Part shown: piece after piece, positions 1 through 7,356 of the stretch
Numbering within the stretch: position 1 is the stretch's first letter
Layout: each line of letters starts with the position of its first letter
Assembly: GCA_965116625.1 (NCBI GenBank)
Contig: OZ220717.1
Coordinates: forward strand, 434,001 to 498,000
Source of the DNA: VXNE01 sp965116625
Lineage (GTDB): Bacteria > Pseudomonadota > Gammaproteobacteria > Pseudomonadales > Azotimanducaceae
Direction of reading: 5' to 3'
DNA: 64,000 nucleotides
Notes under the pieces: model-generated
What the model was told of the DNA's origin: nothing
Seen by the model: only the letters and a program-made list of their open reading frames with translations
Databases searched by the model: none
Made by a program: the position numbers and the translations under genes

Positions 1-183
1 GAGGTGGCCGTGGGTCTATTGAGATTCCTGAAAGCGCTGCTGTGCAACCAGGTATTGATCGGGTCGCTCTCGATCCTCGTGTTCTGTCTCGCGCTCGGAC
101 TCGCCGGGGCCATGCTCGCCTGGCTGAACTACCGCAACCAGTACGGCATCAGCCTGGCGGACTTCTTCAGGCTGATGTTCTAG
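1..183 (+). CDS. C-terminal part of a small membrane protein
   Basis: An open frame enters at the window edge and ends with TAG at 181-183. About 60 residues are visible. One hydrophobic segment of some 25 residues (from QVLIGSLSILVF to MLAWL) is followed by a short polar tail ending ADFFRLMF. GTG codons at 4 and 10 could start a complete 57-59 residue protein, but the true start may lie outside the window. It converges on epmB. No family was recognised. Confidence 0.45.
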   Translation, partial: EVAVGLLRFLKALLCNQVLIGSLSILVFCLALGLAGAMLAWLNYRNQYGISLADFFRLMF

Positions 184-236
184 GGGTGACCCCCGCGTTC
201 GCCGGAGACAACTCGACCTGTCTTCCCCGCCGACGC

Positions 237-1253
237 TCAGGCCAGGACCGTCTTGGCCGTTCTGCCCGGTTCCTCGCGCACCAGCTTCGGCAGCAGGTAA
301 CCCGGCAGCCTCTGGCCCATGGCGTGGTGAATCTGCCTCGCCCGCAGGTCGGTCACATGGAACCCGTGGGTGCCGAGTACGGCATCGGGCATGTGCAGGT
401 AGTACGGCAGGACGCCCTGCTCGAAGAGCCGCTCCGACAGCGCGCAGAGAGTTGGCGCCGCATCGTTGACGCCGCGCAGCAAGACGCTCTGGTTGAGCAG
501 CGTGACACCCGGAATCCCCCGCAGGCAGGCGAACGCGCGGGCCGTGTCCGAATCCAGTTCCTGCGGATGGTTCGAATGAACGACCACGACGACGCGCAGC
601 CGTGTCGATGCAAGGATGTCGAGCAGGTCCCCGGTGATGCGTGAAGGCAGCACGATGGGCAGGCGCGTGTGGATACGCAGACGCTCGACATGCGTGATCG
701 GGTCCAGACACCCGATCAACCCGCCGAGCGAGGCGTCGGTCAGCACCAGCGGATCGCCGCCGGAGAGTATGACTTCGGAGATCTGATCGTCCTCCCGCAG
801 CACCGCAAGCGCCGCTTCGCGCCTGTCGGGGCCATGATCCTCGTACGGGAAGTGCTTGCGAAAGCAGTAGCGGCAGTGCACCGCGCACGCCGGCGTCGCG
901 ATCAGCAGCGCGCGGCCCCGGTATTTCTGGATCAACGCCGGGGCGCGGGCGAAGTTCTTCTCGCGCAGCGGGTCCACGCTGAATCGCGTGCCGTCCGGCA
1001 ACACGGATACAGGTTCGTTCTCCGCCGCATTCGGCAAGACCTGGCGCAACAGCGGATCGTCGGGATCGTTCCGCCGCATACGGGTGACAAACGGCCTGGG
1101 GACCCGCAGCGGGAACCCGGCATTCGCCCCGTCACCGCAGTCCTCGAGGGGCAATCCCAGCACGCGGCCGAGTTCCGTCACGGAAGTCACGGCATTCTTC
1201 AACTCGCTACGCCAGACGTGCGGCTGCCAGGGAGCGGGAACGGCACAAGCCAT
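237..1253 (-). CDS. epmB: EF-P beta-lysylation protein EpmB (lysine 2,3-aminomutase-like radical SAM)
   Basis: EpmB converts (S)-alpha-lysine to (R)-beta-lysine, which EpmA attaches to elongation factor P to relieve ribosome stalling. The 338-residue protein has the radical SAM cysteine triad CAVHCRYCF (C123, C127, C130), a following GGDP motif, and a C-terminal LLPKLV segment that fits the PLP-lysine region of aminomutases. The frame stays open up to 1379, but ATG at 1253 (MACAVPAPWQPHVW) matches the usual family N-terminus, so that start is chosen. The efp and epmA genes are not in this window. Confidence 0.92.
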   Translation of the reverse strand: MACAVPAPWQPHVWRSELKNAVTSVTELGRVLGLPLEDCGDGANAGFPLRVPRPFVTRMRRNDPDDPLLRQVLPNAAENEPVSVLPDGTRFSVDPLREKNFARAPALIQKYRGRALLIATPACAVHCRYCFRKHFPYEDHGPDRREAALAVLREDDQISEVILSGGDPLVLTDASLGGLIGCLDPITHVERLRIHTRLPIVLPSRITGDLLDILASTRLRVVVVVHSNHPQELDSDTARAFACLRGIPGVTLLNQSVLLRGVNDAAPTLCALSERLFEQGVLPYYLHMPDAVLGTHGFHVTDLRARQIHHAMGQRLPGYLLPKLVREEPGRTAKTVLA

Positions 1254-1643
1254 GCTGTCGGATCCGGACGGGGTGGCAGACAATTCTAAACGGCGAGCTC
1301 TGCCGGCGACGACTCGATGCTCGACCAGCTCGAACTTCGAGACATTCACACTGGCCATCGACGCGCTTTGAGACGTCACATGGTCAACATCTGTACCGTT
1401 TTTGAGATATCTCTCACACGAATTCGGGCAGTTGTCTCGCTTCGCTCCAGCCCGGGCGCTCCTAGAATCGACCGGTGGTTCAAGCCGACCGACACCAGAA
1501 CATCAGAGGCCATCGCCCGTCAGTGAACTCCTCATGACATTTGAGCAATTTCGCGCACGAAGCGGGGTGACCTGTCCCTTTTCGTCCACAACCCGGACCT
1601 CCGACAATTGTCTCTCACTCATCAACCACATCTGGAGTTATCA
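1254..1643. other. Intergenic region upstream of epmB and the first GG-leader peptide
   Basis: No convincing gene is visible in these 390 bases. The left part is the divergent upstream region of epmB and includes the perfect 10-bp palindrome GAGATATCTC at 1404-1413. The right part (from about 1506) is a near-exact duplicate of the sequence upstream of the second GG-leader peptide gene. Short open frames here have no family resemblance. Confidence 0.5.
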
Positions 1644-1660
1644 ATGAGAGAACTGACTGC
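1506..1660 (+). repeat. Duplicated upstream/leader region, copy 1
   Basis: About 150 bases are almost identical to 3524-3677. The identity runs from a GAGGCCAT...CCCGTC block, through the stretch around GCAATTTCGCGCACGAAGCG, to the ribosome binding site and the first codons of the peptide gene. Only scattered substitutions separate the copies, whereas the mature peptide regions have diverged strongly. It probably carries the promoter and 5' leader, though no clear -35/-10 pair was identified. Confidence 0.8.
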
Positions 1661-1862
1661 AACAGAAACCGATGCTGCAGCGGGGGGTGTTTTCTGGGTT
1701 CCACTGCTCATTACCCTTGGCGGAGCATATCTCTATGAGAAAAGCGGCGGCGCCAAGAATATCGACAAGACGATTTCAAACACCGTCGATGGCATCAGCA
1801 ACTGGAAAGAAAACCACAGCGGGTGCGTGAGAGAAACATATTCTTCGCCGCCCAGGTGCTGA
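1644..1862 (+). CDS. Double-glycine leader peptide 1 (bacteriocin-like precursor)
   Basis: This 72-residue peptide begins MRELTATETDAAAGG, a 15-residue leader of the double-glycine type (MRELT..E....GG) cut by C39-peptidase ABC exporters in class II bacteriocin and microcin systems. The mature part starts with a hydrophobic stretch (VFWVPLLITLGGAYLY), then an amphipathic region (YEKSGGAKNIDKTI) and a C-terminus with two cysteines 10 residues apart. The ATG at 1644 has GGAG at 1634-1637; the longer open frame from 1608 is ignored because the leader begins at 1644. No exporter is encoded in the window. The bacteriocin role is inference from the leader. Confidence 0.72.
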   Translation: MRELTATETDAAAGGVFWVPLLITLGGAYLYEKSGGAKNIDKTISNTVDGISNWKENHSGCVRETYSSPPRC

Positions 1863-2107
1863 TACGTGTCGAAGCGCGTCGACAATGCCGGCTGCTTCTT
1901 TGTGCGATCCATGCTCGAGAACACCTGATCCGATCATGTCGCCGCGAAAGTGAGAATTGAGGACTCGGCCATCTCAAATCACGGATACGGGACTGGAGCC
2001 GTTCCCCTGTGGATAGGCATCGTCCCCGTCAAACAGATCGGTCGAGTCCCCAACTCGTCACCACGTGAAAGACGCTTCCGACCGACTTCGAACTCTGGCA
2101 TGTGCAA

Positions 2108-2614
2108 ATGACGCGAAACCTGGTCTTGCTCTTTGCGGTTTCGTTCACTGCGGTGACAACGCTGGACCTCGCAACCACATGGGTGGCGGTGATCCGGATG
2201 GGCTACCCCGAAACGAACCCCTACAGCGATCTGAGCTCGGTCGAGGGGCTGGTCATCCCCGAGATCATCACGCTATTCGTTGGCATGGAGTTGGTCGCTT
2301 TAGGCGGACACCTCAAGGGAACGACGCTTTCCGCCATGTCCGAGGAAGGATTCGCAACCTTTAGAAAGTCCATCCTGTCGATGAAAAACACGCTCCTTGC
2401 GCTCCTGGTTTTCGGACCGATCTTCCTTGCAGTTCTGCGGTCGGTAGCAGTGTTCAGCAATTCAATGGTCATCTTTACCGGATACAGCCTCTTTGTTGAT
2501 GAGCCTTTCTCGCATCTGTCACGGAATCAGTTGGTTCTGACCGTCTGCGGCCTAGCACTGATTCGGCCCACGAACTACCTGATCTATCGCGTATGCCGGG
2601 CATCAACGCCGTAG
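2108..2614 (+). CDS. Multi-pass membrane protein, paralogue 1 of 3
   Basis: The 168-residue protein begins MTRNLVLLFAVSF and has four to five hydrophobic segments (about residues 4-24, 48-68, 95-130 and 140-160). A conserved block LDLATTWVAVIRMGYPETNP near residues 21-40 resembles the D..TT...G..E.NP pattern of DUF5658-like membrane proteins; that assignment is tentative. It is the most diverged of three tandem paralogues (others at 2997 and 4211). It follows GG-leader peptide 1, so an immunity or accessory role is possible but unproven. A GTG two codons upstream is an alternative start. Confidence 0.75.
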   Translation: MTRNLVLLFAVSFTAVTTLDLATTWVAVIRMGYPETNPYSDLSSVEGLVIPEIITLFVGMELVALGGHLKGTTLSAMSEEGFATFRKSILSMKNTLLALLVFGPIFLAVLRSVAVFSNSMVIFTGYSLFVDEPFSHLSRNQLVLTVCGLALIRPTNYLIYRVCRASTP

Positions 2615-2996
2615 CCGGGATCGGCACAAAAGAACCGGAGGCCATGCCCGTCGCTGGGATAAGGCACGGAGCCCGCAAGGGCGACGGATCTTATGGCGCT
2701 AGCGAGCGCATTGGAGATACGTCGGTCAATTCATCGTGTGCAACCCGACTCGGACACAAGATCACCTGACCGGGCAGCGCGCACCAGGAGAACTGACCGG
2801 CCAAGGGCTGCACCATGGAGTGTTCGACAGTTCAATGTGAAGCGATTTGGATGCTTTGGGCAGAGCCGGCGACTCGGGTGTCGCAAGTTGCGGCTGCGGG
2901 CGGGCACGATTGCGAAACAGCATGCTGCAAGCCATCGCAGGAGTCGCCGGCTCACCGCTCGATGCAGGTGACCGCTCCTACTAAGGATCTCTCTTG
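2615..2996. other. Gap between membrane paralogues 1 and 2
   Basis: No convincing gene is visible; the short frames here show no family features and no GG leader. The first 40 bases resemble the sequence just after paralogue 2 (TAGCCGGGATC...GGAGGCCATGCCCGTC). From about 2720 onward the sequence aligns with 3934-4210, ahead of paralogue 3, and includes the inverted repeat annotated separately. This may mark a unit whose peptide gene was lost. Confidence 0.6.
2863..2953 (+). ncRNA. Conserved intergenic stem-loop, copy 1
   Basis: Perfect 13-bp arms GAGCCGGCGACTC (2863-2875) and GAGTCGCCGGCTC (2941-2953) enclose 65 bases, about 45 bases before membrane paralogue 2. The matching element before paralogue 3 has GAGCCGGGGACTC and GAGTCCCCGGCTC. 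The C-to-G change in one arm is balanced by G-to-C in the other, so pairing is kept. This points to a selected RNA structure, such as a cis-regulatory leader, or to a small element with terminal inverted repeats. It matches no RNA family that I recognise. Confidence 0.5.
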
Positions 2997-3500
2997 ATGA
3001 CGCGAAACCTAGTTCTTCTCTTTGCGGCCACTTTCACCGCGTTGACCACCCTTGACCTTGTAACCACATGGGTGGGCGTCTTCCACATGGGCTATGTCGA
3101 AACGAACCCGTACACCGATCTGAGTTCAGTCGAGGGACTGGTTATCCCGGAGATCATCGCGCTGTTCATCGGCATGGGGATGGTTGCCCTGGGTGCGGAA
3201 CTCAAGAAAAAGACGCTCCATGCCACGTCCCGGGAAGGATTCAGGACGTTCATGAAGACCGCATTCGTGAGGAAGCACTTTCCGGCCTTTCTGGTACTCG
3301 TACCTATGGTGGTTGCCGTTCTGCGGGCGCCGGTCGTGCTCAGCAACACATTGCTTATCCTGACCGGATACGGTCTCTTCGTCGATGAGGAGTTCTCCCT
3401 TATCTCCCGGAATCAACTCGTTCTGGCAGTCTGCGGCGCGATCGTCGTTTGGCCCACGGGATACCTGATCTACCGCGTCTGCCGGGCATCAACGCCGTAG
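2997..3500 (+). CDS. Multi-pass membrane protein, paralogue 2 of 3
   Basis: The 167-residue protein is close to paralogue 3 (4211-4714) and less so to paralogue 1. It shares the MTRNLVLLFAA start, the block LDLVTTWVGVFHMGYVETNP, the segment SSVEGLVIPEIIALFIGM, and a C-terminus ending LIYRVCRASTP. Four to five hydrophobic segments predict an inner-membrane protein. ATG at 2997 is preferred, with AAGGAT at about 2983-2988; a TTG one codon upstream is also in frame. It is followed by the second GG-leader peptide. Function is unknown. Confidence 0.78.
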   Translation: MTRNLVLLFAATFTALTTLDLVTTWVGVFHMGYVETNPYTDLSSVEGLVIPEIIALFIGMGMVALGAELKKKTLHATSREGFRTFMKTAFVRKHFPAFLVLVPMVVAVLRAPVVLSNTLLILTGYGLFVDEEFSLISRNQLVLAVCGAIVVWPTGYLIYRVCRASTP

Positions 3501-3523
3501 CCGGGATCAGCACAATACAACTG

Positions 3524-3677
3524 GAGGCCATGCCCGTCGGTGAAGTCCGCATGACATTTCAGCAATTTCGCGCACGAAGCGGGGTGACCTGTCCCTTTTC
3601 GTCCACACCTCGGACCTCCGACAATTGTCTCTCACTCATCAACCACACATGGAGTTATCAATGAGAGAACTGACAAG
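3524..3677 (+). repeat. Duplicated upstream/leader region, copy 2
   Basis: Second copy of the block at 1506-1660, lying between membrane paralogue 2 and the second GG-leader peptide. It keeps long identical stretches through the ribosome binding site and the codons for MRELT. The tight conservation of noncoding sequence compared with the diverged peptide bodies suggests recent duplication or selection on a shared regulatory region. Confidence 0.8.
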
Positions 3678-3900
3678 TGCCGAAACCGAACATGCGGCCG
3701 GCGGTCTTGGAGTCATGGCGGGGATCGCCATAGGTATAGGTACCAGTATGGCTGCCTCCTACATCTACGAAAAGATAGACGGCGCGGCGGGCATCGAGAG
3801 AATGGCCAGGGCCGTATGGGATGCGCTGGTCGAGGGCTCGACTCTCCGAGCCAAACTATGCCAAAGGACCCCGGCCGCATGCATGCCCGGGGCATTCTAG
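3661..3900 (+). CDS. Double-glycine leader peptide 2 (bacteriocin-like precursor)
   Basis: This 79-residue peptide begins MRELTSAETEHAAGG, a double-glycine leader like that of peptide 1. The mature part opens with a glycine- and alanine-rich hydrophobic segment (LGVMAGIAIGIGTSMAAS), then YIYEKIDGAAGIER, which aligns with YLYEKSGGAKNIDK in peptide 1. It also ends with two cysteines, here six residues apart. GGAG at 3651-3654 supports the ATG at 3661. The shared mature-region pattern suggests related secreted peptides, perhaps a two-peptide pair. Activity and exporter are unknown. Confidence 0.74.
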   Translation: MRELTSAETEHAAGGLGVMAGIAIGIGTSMAASYIYEKIDGAAGIERMARAVWDALVEGSTLRAKLCQRTPAACMPGAF

Positions 3901-4210
3901 AACCAGCATTTCGAAGCGCGAGCACATTGGTCACATCGGTCAATCCATCGTGGGCAACCCGACGCGGACACGAAATTACGTGAACTGTCGGCGTCAACAC
4001 CCAGCGAAACTGACCGGTTGAGGGCCGCTTCATGGAGGGGTCAACCGTTCAATGTGATGCGACCGGATGCACCGGGCAGAGCCGGGGACTCGAGTGTCAT
4101 ACGTTGTGGTTGCCGCAGGGCACGCCTGCAACACGGCAAGCTGCAAGCCGTCAAGAGTCCCCGGCTCACCGCTCAATGTAGGTGACTGTCGCCACCATGA
4201 GGTGTTCCCA
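3901..4210. other. Gap between GG-leader peptide 2 and membrane paralogue 3
   Basis: No gene was supported in these 310 bases. From about 3934 the sequence aligns with 2720-2996 and includes the second copy of the inverted repeat. An open frame runs from 4067 into paralogue 3 but lies in noncoding repeat sequence. Paralogue 3 starts at 4211. Confidence 0.6.
4079..4167 (+). ncRNA. Conserved intergenic stem-loop, copy 2
   Basis: Arms GAGCCGGGGACTC (4079-4091) and GAGTCCCCGGCTC (4155-4167) pair perfectly and enclose 63 bases. Inside, GCAGG and CCTGC can form a hairpin nested within TTGCCG/CGGCAA. It is the counterpart of 2863-2953 and carries the compensatory C-G to G-C pair change. It ends about 43 bases before the start of membrane paralogue 3, a position similar to copy 1. 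Confidence 0.5.
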
Positions 4211-4714
4211 ATGACCCGAAACCTGGTTCTTCTCTTCGCGGCCATCTTCGTCCCGCTGACCGCCCTTGACCTCGTTACCACATGGGTGGGTGTCCTGCAC
4301 ATGGGCTATGTCGAAACGAACCCGTACACCGATCTGAGTTCAGTCGAGGGACTGGTTATCCCCGAGATCATCGCGCTGTTCATCGGCATGGCGATGGTTG
4401 CCCTGGGCGCGGAACTCAAGAAAACGACCCTCCATGAAACTTCCCAGGGAGGACTCAAGGCGTTCATAGAGACCGCATTCGGGTGGAAGCAGTTTCCCGC
4501 CTTCCTGATTCTCATACCGATGTTGATCGCCCTTCTGCGGGCGGTGGCCGTGCTCAGCAACGCGTCGATTATCCTGACCGGATACGGTCTCTTCATCGAT
4601 GAGGAGTTCTCCCATCTCTCGTGGAATCAATTCGTTCTGGCAGTCTGCGGCGCGATAGTAGTCTGGCCCACGTTCTACCTGATCTACCGCGTCTGCCGGG
4701 CGTCGACGCCGTAG
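4211..4714 (+). CDS. Multi-pass membrane protein, paralogue 3 of 3
   Basis: The 167-residue protein begins MTRNLVLLFAAIFVPLTALD and shares the TTWVGVLHMGYVETNP block, the EGLVIPEIIALFIGM segment and the LIYRVCRASTP end with paralogue 2. Four to five hydrophobic segments are seen. The frame is open from 4067, but the homology to its paralogues begins at ATG 4211. It closes the island and lies after GG-leader peptide 2. A role as immunity protein or export accessory would be inference from position. Confidence 0.78.
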   Translation: MTRNLVLLFAAIFVPLTALDLVTTWVGVLHMGYVETNPYTDLSSVEGLVIPEIIALFIGMAMVALGAELKKTTLHETSQGGLKAFIETAFGWKQFPAFLILIPMLIALLRAVAVLSNASIILTGYGLFIDEEFSHLSWNQFVLAVCGAIVVWPTFYLIYRVCRASTP

Positions 4715-4831
4715 TCGACCCCAGCGTGCCGAGACCCTCCGGCAGCCCCGCCTCGATGTAGGCCACGGTCCGATTTGACACGCGTCGCACGCGATTGCAA
4801 GTTGCCCTCCAACAACGCGCGGGGAACGACT

Positions 4832-5656
4832 ATGGCAACCGACACACTGATTCTGACCGAACGCCGGGGCAAGAAGGACGGCATTCTCTGGCTCACGCTC
4901 AACCGTCCGGAGAAACTGAACGCCCTCACCTTCCCTCTGCTACGGGAACTGCGCGGGATCCTGGTCGACGCCCGTTTTGATCGGTCCGTGCGCTGCATCG
5001 TAATCACGGGCGCCGGCAGGGGGTTCTGCTCCGGCATGGACATGAGCGGTGCCGCAAATCCGGAACGGGAGGCGCCACCGCCCGACGCCGGCGTCGACGC
5101 GGAGGGCTACCGCCTGAACTTCCGGCACGAAACCGAGACATATATCGCGCTCAAGCGCGTAGAGGTACCGATCATCGCCATGGTCAACGGGCCTGCCGTC
5201 GGTGCGGGGCTCGACCTGGTGAGCCACTGCGACCTTGCCGTCGGCTCCACCGACGCCCGTTACCAGGTGGCCTATGTCAAGCGGGGCGTGTTCGCCGACC
5301 TCGGGGGTTTCTGGTCATTGCCGAAGATACTGGGGTGGCGCAAGGCGATGGAACTCATGATGACGGGCAGGTTCATGAGCGCCGAGGAAGCGCACGAAGC
5401 AGGCTTGACCAACTACCTCGTCGAACCCGACGCGTTGGAGTCACGGACCATGGAACTGGCGCTCGAGGTCGAGGCGGGACCCCCTATCGCGCAGAAACTC
5501 GGCAAGACCCTGGCATTGCGCACGGCCAACCTCGATTTCGACAGCGCCATGCAGTGGTCCGAGTCCGCCCTCCCCATAGCCAGCCTTTCTCGGGACTCCA
5601 CCGAAGGTATGAAAGCGTTCAGGGAAAAGCGCGATACGGACTTCCTGGGCTACTAG
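4832..5656 (+). CDS. Enoyl-CoA hydratase/isomerase family protein
   Basis: A crotonase-fold enzyme of 274 residues, probably acting on an acyl-CoA. It shows both oxyanion-hole regions: ITGAGRGFCSGMDM and MVNGPAVGAGLDLVSHCDLAV, with a typical N-terminal LTLNRPEKLNAL. ATG at 4832 is chosen because GGGGAA lies just upstream and family similarity begins there; an in-frame ATG at 4775 is not supported. Substrate cannot be read from the sequence. Neighbouring CoA-transferase and decarboxylase-like genes suggest acyl-CoA catabolism. Confidence 0.9.
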   Translation: MATDTLILTERRGKKDGILWLTLNRPEKLNALTFPLLRELRGILVDARFDRSVRCIVITGAGRGFCSGMDMSGAANPEREAPPPDAGVDAEGYRLNFRHETETYIALKRVEVPIIAMVNGPAVGAGLDLVSHCDLAVGSTDARYQVAYVKRGVFADLGGFWSLPKILGWRKAMELMMTGRFMSAEEAHEAGLTNYLVEPDALESRTMELALEVEAGPPIAQKLGKTLALRTANLDFDSAMQWSESALPIASLSRDSTEGMKAFREKRDTDFLGY

Positions 5657-5678
5657 CGCATAGGCCCCGACCAGGGCG

Positions 5679-6263
5679 TCAGTGGTCGCGTTCGACCTGG
5701 GAGGCCCTCGGCGCGAACAAAGGTTCATCCTCGGCGGCCCCCGCATCCCGTGCTGCCGGTCTCGGCGCGCGCCAGGCCGTGATCTCCCTCGCCGTGCGCC
5801 AACCTTGGTGGTCCCGGTCAAGCAATACGAAGAATGCCCGTTCTTCGGCCGCGAAAACTTCGACGCACACGAGGGCGTCCCCTGTTCGAAACCCGGCCCG
5901 GGATATCGAGATCACCGGCGCCGCAAACTCGCCACGCAGGTCCCACGGCGACTTGTCCGGATCTTCGACGAAACGCACCCGGTCGGAATAACGGGAAAAG
6001 TCGAAACCCTCGTCGCCGCGGTTCGCAATCAGGAACCGTTCGAAGAGCGCTGCGGGTACCGCTTCTCTCATGACGCCGTCCGACCGACAGTCGGAGGGCG
6101 TGCTCGTGACAACCACGTCGCCCATCGGCAATACGACTCCCGCGAAGAGGCTCGCCATGATGTCGGCTTCCCGGGGCGGTCCGAGCGGGGGCGGACGGAT
6201 CAGGTAGATGCCCGCGGCAAAAACAAGGACAAGGGCCGCGCCGGCGGCGAGTCTGAGCTTCAC
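5679..6263 (-). CDS. Hypothetical exported protein
   Basis: A 194-residue protein with an N-terminal hydrophobic stretch (LRLAAGAALVLVFAAGIYLI) that could be an uncleaved anchor or signal peptide, followed by a soluble region. It converges on the enoyl-CoA hydratase gene with only 22 bases between. No domain was recognised. The length and composition fit a real gene, but function is unknown. Confidence 0.6.
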   Translation of the reverse strand: MKLRLAAGAALVLVFAAGIYLIRPPPLGPPREADIMASLFAGVVLPMGDVVVTSTPSDCRSDGVMREAVPAALFERFLIANRGDEGFDFSRYSDRVRFVEDPDKSPWDLRGEFAAPVISISRAGFRTGDALVCVEVFAAEERAFFVLLDRDHQGWRTAREITAWRAPRPAARDAGAAEDEPLFAPRASQVERDH

Positions 6264-6342
6264 GAAAGCTCCTTCAGGCGCACGGCGCGGCGACCGCTCT
6301 ACAAGCCGTGCCCCAGTCCTTTCCTCGTTGGCCGGTTAGCCG

Positions 6343-7311
6343 CTACGCCGGCTCAGGGTAGATGATTTCGCCTCCGCGCACGGTGCAGACCTTCTGGCGC
6401 ACGGCGTCACCGCCGCCGCCTATCCACCTCGAGTAGAAGCCGGGAACCGTCGCGTTCTCCGGGATCAGTTTCGACCATGGATCCTCCGGTCGGATGTAGA
6501 CCGTGACCATGCCGGGCTCCCAGGCAAGTTCCCTGGCCGGTGCGCCTCCGCCCCTGCCGGTGCCCCGGAGCAGGACCGAGCCGCCCTGTATCCAGTGCCA
6601 GGAAATCGAACTGCCGCCTTCAACTCTTCCGAGGGCTCGCAAGGCGCCTTCGTCCTCCACGGGTCCCGGAGCGAAATCGAGGGAGTAGCGAACGCTGCCC
6701 TCGTACCTGGCCTCGGCCCGGCGCGGCGTGAAGGTGATCTGATCCGCCACGTACTTGGGCCAACCCCAGACGACACCTTCGCGGGTGTGATACAGGGTTG
6801 GCACAGGGGCGCTCAGCAACAGCCAGGACTCGATGCCGTCGGGGCACAGTGCCTTGACCGTGATGCGGCCTTCCTGGAAGCGCGTGAGGTCGCTTGCCTC
6901 CCTGTTCATGTCAAGGAGCGTCGTGCCGACCATCGGCACTTCCGGTACTTGCAGGGGCGGCGGCAGGAATGAGCGGTAGACGTCCATGTCCGCCGGCTCG
7001 TGCGCGGTGAAAATACCCTGTGTCCCGGCGCCCATCTCTATCAGCTTCTCGAGTTGCTCGGGAGTGGCCGGAGGTATGTCCGGATTTCCGGGGCCTCGAC
7101 CGAGATTGACCATTTCCCTCGCGTACGGGTCCTCGGCAAAGCGGGCGACCGCGTCCATCAATGCGTTGGAACGGCGCTGGCGAATCGCCGACAGTTTCCG
7201 GTCCAGTTCTGCATCCCCTTTCCCGAACTCCTGGTTGTCCATGGGGGTTCTTTCGGGCAATTCTGAAGCTGGTCCCGCGTATTCCTCCGGAATGAAGACG
7301 CTTTTGACCAT
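6343..7311 (-). CDS. Acetoacetate decarboxylase family protein
   Basis: The 322-residue protein has a C-terminal two-thirds resembling the acetoacetate decarboxylase superfamily: PPPLQVPEVP, RFQEGRITVKA, and REGVVWGWPKYVAD, where K186 is at the position of the Schiff-base lysine in GFPK/GWPK motifs. The first 100 residues are an extension of unclear role. GGGAGGA lies just before ATG 7311. It is downstream of the CoA-transferase on the same strand, so co-transcription is likely. Many family members do not decarboxylate acetoacetate, so the substrate is open. Confidence 0.75.
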   Translation of the reverse strand: MVKSVFIPEEYAGPASELPERTPMDNQEFGKGDAELDRKLSAIRQRRSNALMDAVARFAEDPYAREMVNLGRGPGNPDIPPATPEQLEKLIEMGAGTQGIFTAHEPADMDVYRSFLPPPLQVPEVPMVGTTLLDMNREASDLTRFQEGRITVKALCPDGIESWLLLSAPVPTLYHTREGVVWGWPKYVADQITFTPRRAEARYEGSVRYSLDFAPGPVEDEGALRALGRVEGGSSISWHWIQGGSVLLRGTGRGGGAPARELAWEPGMVTVYIRPEDPWSKLIPENATVPGFYSRWIGGGGDAVRQKVCTVRGGEIIYPEPA

Positions 7312-7356
7312 GGTTTGTCCTCCCAGTAATTTGAACCGGCTTTTATATCACGACCC

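Noticed and set aside
2863..2953. Rho-independent terminator
   Set aside because: The 65-base loop is far too large and no T-run follows the stem.
2693..2971. 92-residue open frame between membrane paralogues 1 and 2
   Set aside because: It is not conserved in the duplicated copy near 3934-4210, has Arg-rich shadow composition and overlaps the structured repeat.
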